64,000 nucleotides of DNA, from positions 80,806 through 144,805 of the forward strand of contig CANPVZ010000009.1 of NCBI GenBank assembly GCA_947581855.1. The letters are read 5' to 3'. The translations under genes and the position numbers were made by a program. This DNA is from an uncultured Phocaeicola sp. Its GTDB lineage: Bacteria > Bacteroidota > Bacteroidia > Bacteroidales > Bacteroidaceae. The notes under the pieces were generated by a model, which saw only the letters and a list, made by a program, of their open reading frames with translations, had not been told where the DNA came from and did no database searches. Positions 57,992 through 64,000 of this stretch are shown here, piece by piece. How positions within the stretch are numbered: the first letter of the stretch is position 1; each line of letters begins with the position of its first letter.

Positions 57992-58281
57992 CTAAATAGG
58001 TGGGGGTATCTTATCATCTAAGTCAATAAAACAGAGGTACTCATCCTTTGCAATATCTATACCAACATTGCGCGCTAATGAGGTATTGCTGTTGACTTTA
58101 TATATAAAGAATATACGAGGATAATTTATTTATATTTTTCACAGAATAATCCCGAATTGTTTAAATTACCTCCATTTACGAAGATTAGCTCCCAATCAAT
58201 AAATGTTTAATTAAGGATTTTTTCGATCAACTGAAGTAGATAAGCTTCAACATTGTAAATGGGTACTACAATTGATATCAT
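57992..58281 (-). pseudogene. Remnant of a family 2 glycosyltransferase
   Basis: From an ATG at 58281 the frame reads MISIVVPIYNVEAYLLQLIE, stops at TAA where GT2 enzymes have Gln in NQTF, continues TFIDWELIFVNGG and NNSGLFCEKY, stops again, and a later piece gives NTSLARNVGIDIAKDEYLCF and IDLDD, the GT2 metal-site region. About 90 residues of the N-terminal domain are recognisable; the rest is deleted. It is debris of an earlier locus state between the polymerase and flippase genes. Confidence 0.85.
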
Positions 58282-58432
58282 ATTTTGTTGTAAATTAAAA
58301 GTTATTCATAATAAGATAAAATCCAAAAGTTAAGAGTTACATATACTATAAGCAGTTTTTATACCATAAGATTTGTTTATCTATCTTTCAATACGAATAT
58401 CATTATTCTACAAGAAAGTTTTATCTTATAGT

Positions 58433-59968
58433 TTACCTTATTCTGCTCCAATCCCTTACCTTGTTTAAAGTGGCATAAACCAGTTTTTTTTCAAAGTCAT
58501 TGATACCGACCAAGAGAATTACAGACAATATTATCATACTGCCAAACAGGAGTTGAGCTACAAGTCCTAAGAAATTTTGAGGTAGAAGCGATGACAGAGC
58601 ATAACAAAGCATAGAGGATAAGGTAAATACCAACATAACGGGTAAAACTACATATTTTGCTAAATCCCTTATTTTTATCATACTGACACGTGTCCCAAAC
58701 CAAACCATGACGGCACAATAAACAAATTCCATAAAGATGATAACTAATACGAGATAAGTAGGATTTTGACTCCCTATTCCAGCCAAGTAAGACAGTGGAA
58801 GAACGAGAGTATGTATCAATTCGGAATAAATGAAAAAGCGCGCCACATCACCGGTAGCAAGAACCGCTGTACGGAACGGTTCAAAACCGGCATAAAGCAA
58901 TGACTGAAACACAAATCCTACGGCAAACAAGGAGGTGTAATTGGGCACTGTCCCTAACCATAAAACCATAATGTAATGACTGCGCAAGCAAAATGGGATA
59001 AGAATGAACAGAATCATGTAAACACCCATTTTACTTCCACTGTAAACCAATCTCAGATGAGTATCAATCTCTCCGGAGGCGTAAGTCTTTGTTATTTGCG
59101 GAGAGATAGATTTCTGTATATTCAGTCCGAAACTCAATACCGAATTCTTCACTTGCATACCAATATTATAAACAGCATTGACGGCAATCCCGTATGTCCA
59201 ATTGATTATTAAGATAATGCCCTGTGATATGATCATTTGCAACACACCGCTAAAAGTAGAAGCTCCGGCATATTTTGCCATATCATGTACAAGTACACGA
59301 TCGATGACGTATTTATGCTTAGTCTCAGGAAAATGGTATTTGCAATAACCAATGTACATCAACTGAATGATAACTTGAATTATAAAACCCAACAAAGCAT
59401 ACCAGAATAAGCGATACCCGATGGCAAATAATGTCAAACTATACGCAGACAAACAGCTAAGCACAACCTGAATGATAGAGATAACGGCCCATGCTGACAT
59501 ACGTTCATGCGCTATAATCAACGCATTGTATGTTGTAGAATTCAGATTGAGAATACATACAAATATGGAAAACTGGAGCACCCAACGGGCTGCTTCCATG
59601 CTGTTTTCTGGAATATTCAGGTTACATTCAAGCATCCAAATTCCTCCAATTTCCATTACTGCAAATAACACGATGGAAAGGAGCAATATCAGGTTAGTGG
59701 ATGTATTGAACACGTTATTCACATTTCCATTGGTCTTACCCAGTTCAAACGTAATATAACGTTGTGCGGCAGAAAGTAAACCGCTTACAAAGACAGTAAA
59801 CATGCTGACTACACTACCCACAACACCATATACACCCATATCTTCAACACCGAGAGCGGACAGAACGAAACGCGTTGTAAGCAAATTTAAAAACATTGTG
59901 AACATCATACGAACGTACAATGTTACGGAGTTTTTTATGATTCTATCTTTGTTAAAATTATCAGACAT
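58433..59968 (-). CDS. Polysaccharide flippase (Wzx/MATE-like)
   Basis: A 511-residue protein with about fourteen membrane helices, starting NSVTLYVRMMFTMFLNLLTT and LGVEDMGVYGVVGSVVSMF, the usual Wzx N-terminus. It moves lipid-linked repeat units across the inner membrane for polymerisation. Intact and central to the leftward locus. Confidence 0.9.
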   Translation of the reverse strand: MSDNFNKDRIIKNSVTLYVRMMFTMFLNLLTTRFVLSALGVEDMGVYGVVGSVVSMFTVFVSGLLSAAQRYITFELGKTNGNVNNVFNTSTNLILLLSIVLFAVMEIGGIWMLECNLNIPENSMEAARWVLQFSIFVCILNLNSTTYNALIIAHERMSAWAVISIIQVVLSCLSAYSLTLFAIGYRLFWYALLGFIIQVIIQLMYIGYCKYHFPETKHKYVIDRVLVHDMAKYAGASTFSGVLQMIISQGIILIINWTYGIAVNAVYNIGMQVKNSVLSFGLNIQKSISPQITKTYASGEIDTHLRLVYSGSKMGVYMILFILIPFCLRSHYIMVLWLGTVPNYTSLFAVGFVFQSLLYAGFEPFRTAVLATGDVARFFIYSELIHTLVLPLSYLAGIGSQNPTYLVLVIIFMEFVYCAVMVWFGTRVSMIKIRDLAKYVVLPVMLVFTLSSMLCYALSSLLPQNFLGLVAQLLFGSMIILSVILLVGINDFEKKLVYATLNKVRDWSRIR

Positions 59969-60026
59969 ATTGTATCTAAAAAGGTTCTTTTCTTGTGAGC
60001 CTCATAATCGTTTCCAAGCAAAACTT

Positions 60027-61001
60027 TTATTTTCCTAAAAGCCATTTTGCTTTTGAGTTAATAAGTTGAATGCTTCCAAATAGAAGTGCCCAAATTATAA
60101 CTTGTTCCATTATTTTATATATGATTTTAGATGATATGAGCGGCTCAACATAATGACAGCTCAATGATATAAAGAACATGTGGAGCAACAATATGACAAG
60201 GGTATTTTTACCAAGATATAATATAATGGGCTTAATTCTATTCGCATTCTTCAAGAAAGTATTGGATGCTATCAATATTCCAACAATCCCTACCAAAGCT
60301 ATCAAAATATAATATATCATTGGAAATGGTATAGTATTTGAACTTAAATCGATAGACAACTTAGTAAAATACACAGAAACGGCTGGAATAATCAATAAAA
60401 ACAAAGCAATTACCCCCCCCCTGCCAATATTTATCGCCATATTATTGAACATTTTCTTCATCATAAAACCTAAGCCATAAAAGAATGTTGCAATAAATAC
60501 ACTACAAATATTATATGGTAACTCCAATTCAATCCACATCAAAAGAGCACTGATACCTAAGCATATAAACAAAAATATTATTTTCATTGTCTGTGTTTTG
60601 AATATTCTATTGGATTCATAAAAGAATAATTCGCTTAAAAACAGAGTAAATACAAACCAATAAGCTGAAGGAAATTTAGAACTAATCAACGATAAATCAT
60701 AATAACTTGGCAGAACCAATGTTGACAGTATAAGCATTATTGCCGTAAAGTACAAACATGGTATAAATAAAGTCTTCACTCTTTTTTGGAGAAATGATTT
60801 AAATGTAGGATAACGGTTGTCATTAAAGCATAATCCTGAAATCATAAAAAATAAAGGCATGTGATAAGACCATATGTATTGTCCTAAAAATCCTTGGCCA
60901 TCCACACAATGACCAATAACAACCAACATAATACCTATACCTTTAGCCAAATCAATATATTCCAATCGTTGAGAGGGCTGTAAAATAATGCTTTGTTGCA
61001 T
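60027..61001 (-). CDS. Acyltransferase-3 O-acyltransferase with G9 tract
   Basis: A 324-residue O-acyltransferase with about ten membrane helices: QRLEYIDLAKGIGIMLVVIGH (family His), YHMPLFFMISG and a last helix before SKAKWLLGK. A G9 tract at mid-gene encodes GRGGVIALF and is in frame. G8 would give an immediate TAA after two glycines; G10 also leads to a stop after about 20 codons. It likely acetylates the polysaccharide or its lipid-linked unit. Confidence 0.9.
   Translation of the reverse strand: MQQSIILQPSQRLEYIDLAKGIGIMLVVIGHCVDGQGFLGQYIWSYHMPLFFMISGLCFNDNRYPTFKSFLQKRVKTLFIPCLYFTAIMLILSTLVLPSYYDLSLISSKFPSAYWFVFTLFLSELFFYESNRIFKTQTMKIIFLFICLGISALLMWIELELPYNICSVFIATFFYGLGFMMKKMFNNMAINIGRGGVIALFLLIIPAVSVYFTKLSIDLSSNTIPFPMIYYILIALVGIVGILIASNTFLKNANRIKPIILYLGKNTLVILLLHMFFISLSCHYVEPLISSKIIYKIMEQVIIWALLFGSIQLINSKAKWLLGK
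60413..60421 (-). repeat. Poly-G tract 8 (G9), acyltransferase gene
   Basis: Nine G on the minus strand followed by TAATTGC. In frame (ON) as given. Confidence 0.9.
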
Positions 61002-61010
61002 ATGAATAGA

Positions 61011-61646
61011 TTATTTTCTTTTTCTGGTTTGCTTGTATATCTCATAATCTCCGCCAAGCAGAGATTCTACGACCAAATCAGAATGTACACATTTCCTCTT
61101 TTTGAATTCTTTGGCAGGATTACCGCTAATAACGGACATTTGTTCCACATCCTTAACGACCACACTACCACTACCTATCACTGCTCCATACTTTATGTTA
61201 CGGCAGCTTGGAAGAACTAACACCTTAGTAGGAATCCAAACGTAATCTTCTATCGTAATACCATAATATTTGTGTTCCCAATCCGGAGAATCAATATGAT
61301 GAGAGGTCGTTATGATTTCAGTATTATTTCCGATAATTACATGGTTGCCAATATGAACCGGAGATCTTAAATCTATTTTATCCGTTTGAATCGATGTATG
61401 GTCACCAATCGTTAAGTTTTTATTAGCACGTTTCGCCAAGGACATGGGCAAAATAACACCTTCTCCTATCATTGCACCTTTTTGGCGGGCAATCCTTCGA
61501 GCGCGTACATATTTTATATTTTGTTTCCAACGTATTAGAAGTCCTGCAACATAACGCAACGTACTTCTATCTTGAATAGAGCATTCATATAATGTCCTAT
61601 TTTTACCCCCCCCCTCTACAGATTTCACATATTTATTTCTACTCAT
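61011..61646 (-). CDS. Hexapeptide-repeat acetyltransferase with N-terminal G9 tract
   Basis: A 211-residue left-handed beta-helix acetyltransferase from the ATG at 61646 (MSRNKYVKSVE); the longer frame uses GTG at 61673. Repeats such as IGEGVILPMSLAK, IGDHTSIQTDKIDL, VIIGNNTEIITTSHHID and the closing VISGNPAKEFKKRK are clear. The G9 tract eleven codons after the start encodes EGGGKN. G10 would give TAA directly; G8 runs out of frame. So the whole catalytic domain depends on tract length. Nine bp from the acyltransferase gene. Confidence 0.9.
   Translation of the reverse strand: MSRNKYVKSVEGGGKNRTLYECSIQDRSTLRYVAGLLIRWKQNIKYVRARRIARQKGAMIGEGVILPMSLAKRANKNLTIGDHTSIQTDKIDLRSPVHIGNHVIIGNNTEIITTSHHIDSPDWEHKYYGITIEDYVWIPTKVLVLPSCRNIKYGAVIGSGSVVVKDVEQMSVISGNPAKEFKKRKCVHSDLVVESLLGGDYEIYKQTRKRK
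61606..61614 (-). repeat. Poly-G tract 9 (G9), acetyltransferase gene
   Basis: Nine G on the minus strand followed by TAAAAATAG. In frame (ON) as given. Confidence 0.9.
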
Positions 61647-61673
61647 ACTATTTTTAATACAAATACTAAACAC

Positions 61674-62290
61674 AAAAAAAATTATAGATACAGAGACATA
61701 TTATTATCACGATAGTGCTCGAAATAATAATGAACCTCTTAAAATCTGATTAATCGTATAACTTGTACCCACACGGGCGCTTCCGCAAAGCGTCGGTAAC
61801 AAGAACCTCCCATTTCTTTTTGCCATTCAACAAGCAGAGGTACAAGTGATGGATTATTTTACGAAGTTTCGGTAAGGTTATCTTTCATCTAATCACTTTG
61901 CGTTCACCATAAATGGTATTTTTTTTCAGAACATCTTTCCAGATAATGATATTCATGTTCCACTTCCTTGGAATCCACATCGCAATAATGTTTATAACGG
62001 AGAATAAATGCAGATTATACGGATAATACAATGGATTTATAACTCCCTTACGCGCGCAGGAACTTTTTTCTATATATATTTTATGACTATATATAGTATA
62101 TACTCCTATAACATGCAGATCTTTATATGCAAATCTGCATGTTCCTCATAAGAAATGCTCATGATACACAACTATGGCACTTTCATCCCGAAAACGCCAT
62201 AGTTACATACACCAAATGACATACTTTTAAAGTTCTACCCACCTTTCGGCTTCCCAAAATATCAAACAATAGCGTCCATCAAAAATTATA
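61674..62290. other. Gene-free or degraded stretch between wzc and the acetyltransferase gene
   Basis: No intact gene. On the minus strand short pieces (KDVLKKNTIYGERKVIR, then after a stop ITLPKLRKIIHHLYLCLLNG and WEVLVTDALRKRPCGYKLYD) look like decayed coding DNA of unknown family. ACATGCAGAT (62111-62120) and ATCTGCATGT (62133-62142) form a 10-bp stem that may end or attenuate wzc transcription. Confidence 0.5.
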
Positions 62291-64000
62291 TTACTTTAAT
62301 TTCTTCTCTGTCTCGTAACCGTAGCCATACCGTTTGCCATAACCGTAGCCGTACTTCTTACCGTAGCCGTAGCTATAGCTGTTCTTACGGCTCGTCAAAT
62401 CGATACCATTGAGAACCGTGCAAAGACTGGAGCTCTTCAAATCATTCTTCAACGTGTTGATGTAAGCAAAGCCTTCCTTCGGAGTGTAATCCGCACGGCA
62501 CACATAAACCAAAGCGTTGGCTACACGCGCTATCAAGGCAGAATCCGTTACCATGCCGATAGGGGCAGTATCCAATATGATGTAGTCATAATGCTGCTTC
62601 AACGTTTCTACGGCATCCTCCAAGGCCATGCGGGCTACAAGCTCCGTAGGATTGGGAGGTACAGGACCGCCAGGAAGGATATCCAGATTCTCACTGATAT
62701 CAGAATGCCGTATCATATCGAACAGATCCGTATGATCAGGGTCACTCAGGTAATTCGTAATGCCTGCCACACGCTTGCTAAGGTTGAACACCTTGTTCAG
62801 ACCCGGCTTACGGATGTCCAGGCCCACAATAACCACTTTCTTACCCATAAAGGCAAGACTCACTGCGATGTTCCCCGCAACGAAAGACTTACCCTCACCA
62901 GGCATCGTGGAGGTGAACATGATCACACGCTCATCCGACTTCAGCATGAAAAGAAGGTTCGTACGCACTCCACGGAACACCTCCTCCATCATGTCGTTGC
63001 GGTTCTCCCGTATCACAATGGCGCCTCGTTCCGGTTTCTTCTCCAATGGGATCTCACCTATAACAGGCACTTTCGTGATCTTCTCCACATCCTCGCGGTT
63101 CTCTATCCGGTACTTGAGCAGATCCCTCACATAGATAATACCTACCGGAAGGGCGATTCCCAGAATCAATGCAGCCAGATAAATAATGCCTTTCTTCGGG
63201 GAGACGGGATAGATGTCAGGCAAGGCCTCCTCAATAATGCGCCCGTTATTGGCCGTGGCGGCCAGCGTCATGGCATTTTCCTCACGTTTCTGAAGAAGCA
63301 TCGTATACAAAGTAGCCTTGATTTCCTGCTGGCGGGCAATGCTCATAAATTCTTTTTCCTGTTCCGGAGCCTGGCTGATACGGCTCTCAAACTTGGTGGC
63401 CTGACGATCGATATCGGACTTCGTGATTTGAAGACCTTTTAAGACACTCCCAACAGTGGTCTGAACACTCTTGCGCATAGCTTCCAGACTAATATCGAGT
63501 TTCTTCACCGCCGGGTTTTCTTCAGAGGAGGTTAGTAACAATCTCTTTTTCTCACTCAAAAGGGTGTTGTATTGTTCAATAACCGTACTGAGTTTCTGGT
63601 CTTCCAAACCCACATTGGAGGGAATCACCTCATTCTTGTTGGAGGGGCTGGTGATGTAATCACGCAAGTATTTCACCAGACTGATCTGGGTCTCGTTCTG
63701 CACACGCTGCTGATTATATTTGCTGCTTTCTTCCAAAGCCAACCGTGCGTTACTACTAAGGTCTGTCAATCCGGAACGTTGCTTGAAGGAAGCCAACTGG
63801 TTTTCTGTATTGCCTAACTCACTGTTGATGATTTCCAGACGTTCCTCTATGAACTCCGCCGTCTTGGCCGCCACCTCGTTCTTGTCGTTATTCGCGTTCT
63901 GGTTATAGCGTTCAACCAAAGCGTTGATGAAATCCACCGCACGGTTCTTATCCGTATTCTTTAACGAAAGCTGGGCGATGGTGGTAGTCTTGGAGGTCGG
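62291..64000 (-). CDS. wzc: Wzc-type polysaccharide co-polymerase and tyrosine autokinase (5' end beyond window)
   Basis: The frame is open to the window edge; 569 residues are visible. It has an exterior coiled-coil region, a membrane helix (GIIYLAALILGIALPVGIIY) and then a BY-kinase domain with Walker A STMPGEGKSF, Walker A' VVIVGLDIRKPG and Walker B DYIILDTAPIG. The C-terminus is a Tyr/Gly/Lys-rich tail with repeated YGYGK units, the autophosphorylation cluster. It controls chain length and export. The tail repeat has a short homologue at 37946-38050. Confidence 0.95.
   Translation of the reverse strand, partial: PTSKTTTIAQLSLKNTDKNRAVDFINALVERYNQNANNDKNEVAAKTAEFIEERLEIINSELGNTENQLASFKQRSGLTDLSSNARLALEESSKYNQQRVQNETQISLVKYLRDYITSPSNKNEVIPSNVGLEDQKLSTVIEQYNTLLSEKKRLLLTSSEENPAVKKLDISLEAMRKSVQTTVGSVLKGLQITKSDIDRQATKFESRISQAPEQEKEFMSIARQQEIKATLYTMLLQKREENAMTLAATANNGRIIEEALPDIYPVSPKKGIIYLAALILGIALPVGIIYVRDLLKYRIENREDVEKITKVPVIGEIPLEKKPERGAIVIRENRNDMMEEVFRGVRTNLLFMLKSDERVIMFTSTMPGEGKSFVAGNIAVSLAFMGKKVVIVGLDIRKPGLNKVFNLSKRVAGITNYLSDPDHTDLFDMIRHSDISENLDILPGGPVPPNPTELVARMALEDAVETLKQHYDYIILDTAPIGMVTDSALIARVANALVYVCRADYTPKEGFAYINTLKNDLKSSSLCTVLNGIDLTSRKNSYSYGYGKKYGYGYGKRYGYGYETEKKLK

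Noticed and set aside
35316..64000. Invertible promoters typical of Bacteroides capsule loci
   Set aside because: I looked for long inverted repeats flanking a TAnnTTTG promoter and found none inside the window; the upstream end of the locus is outside it.
1..64000. tRNA, rRNA or other structured RNA genes
   Set aside because: No cloverleaf, rRNA or known riboswitch pattern was recognised by eye on either strand.

Overview
This 64 kb window is chromosomal DNA of a Bacteroides-type bacterium; the species is not resolved. The support is a set of TAnnTTTG -7 promoter boxes, several with a TTG or TTTG -33 element about 19-20 bp upstream; the RprX/RprY two-component pair; an EF-G paralogue; S9B dipeptidyl peptidase IV; GldB-like and small lipoproteins; and secreted GH28 and GH43 enzymes. 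Base composition is AT-rich throughout except for a short patch near 46 kb.

Layout. 1-3.7 kb: the end of a sugar (probably pentulose) kinase, transketolase and RpiB, a pentose catabolic cluster. 4-12.9 kb: housekeeping and accessory genes (pentapeptide repeat protein, flavodiiron protein, radical SAM protein, DPP IV with a Nudix-like membrane protein, RsmI-like methylase, GldB-like lipoprotein, FabI). 13-21 kb: plant polysaccharide enzymes (GH28, DUF4861-like, GH43, an esterase) separated by regulatory-looking intergenic DNA: three palindromes exactly 22 bp apart, a helically phased direct-repeat array, a 119-bp tandem repeat and a small inverted-repeat element. 21-33 kb: GT2, MtaB, a small Ala/Val-rich lipoprotein, S6-S18-L9, a MarR regulator, membrane proteins, RprXY and an EF-G paralogue with altered GTPase motifs. 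33.4-34.9 kb: a second GH28 enzyme.

35.3-64 kb: a large exopolysaccharide/capsule locus read entirely leftward, from a Wzc tyrosine kinase with a Tyr/Gly-rich tail at the right edge to a WcaJ-type initiating glycosyl-phosphotransferase at the left. Between them lie acetyl- and acyltransferases, a Wzx flippase, a Wzy-like polymerase, many glycosyltransferases, a CapK-like adenylate-forming enzyme, UDP-glucose dehydrogenase, a PssD/PssE pair and a fused GHMP kinase/nucleotidylyltransferase. Broken gene pieces at 45.1-45.3 kb and 58.0-58.3 kb, and an orphan copy of the Wzc tail at 38 kb, show repeated rearrangement.

The main discovery is a family of nine poly-G/poly-C tracts of 9-11 bases, all inside capsule genes between 39 and 62 kb, hitting glycosyltransferases, O-acyl/acetyltransferases and the CapK-like enzyme. 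Eight of nine are followed directly by TAA, mostly TAAAA. This layout puts a stop at or very near the tract in at least one reading register, often two, and leaves the remaining register open, as expected of slipped-strand contingency loci. In the sequence as given, the CapK-like gene (G9), one acyltransferase (G10) and the galactofuranosyltransferase-like gene (G9) are out of frame; the others are in frame. An 11-G tract joins a glycosyltransferase to an acetyltransferase, so tract length would decide whether a fusion or a lone glycosyltransferase is made. I infer that the capsule is diversified by combinatorial on/off switching of sugar transfer and acylation, a mechanism different from the invertible promoters well known in Bacteroides.
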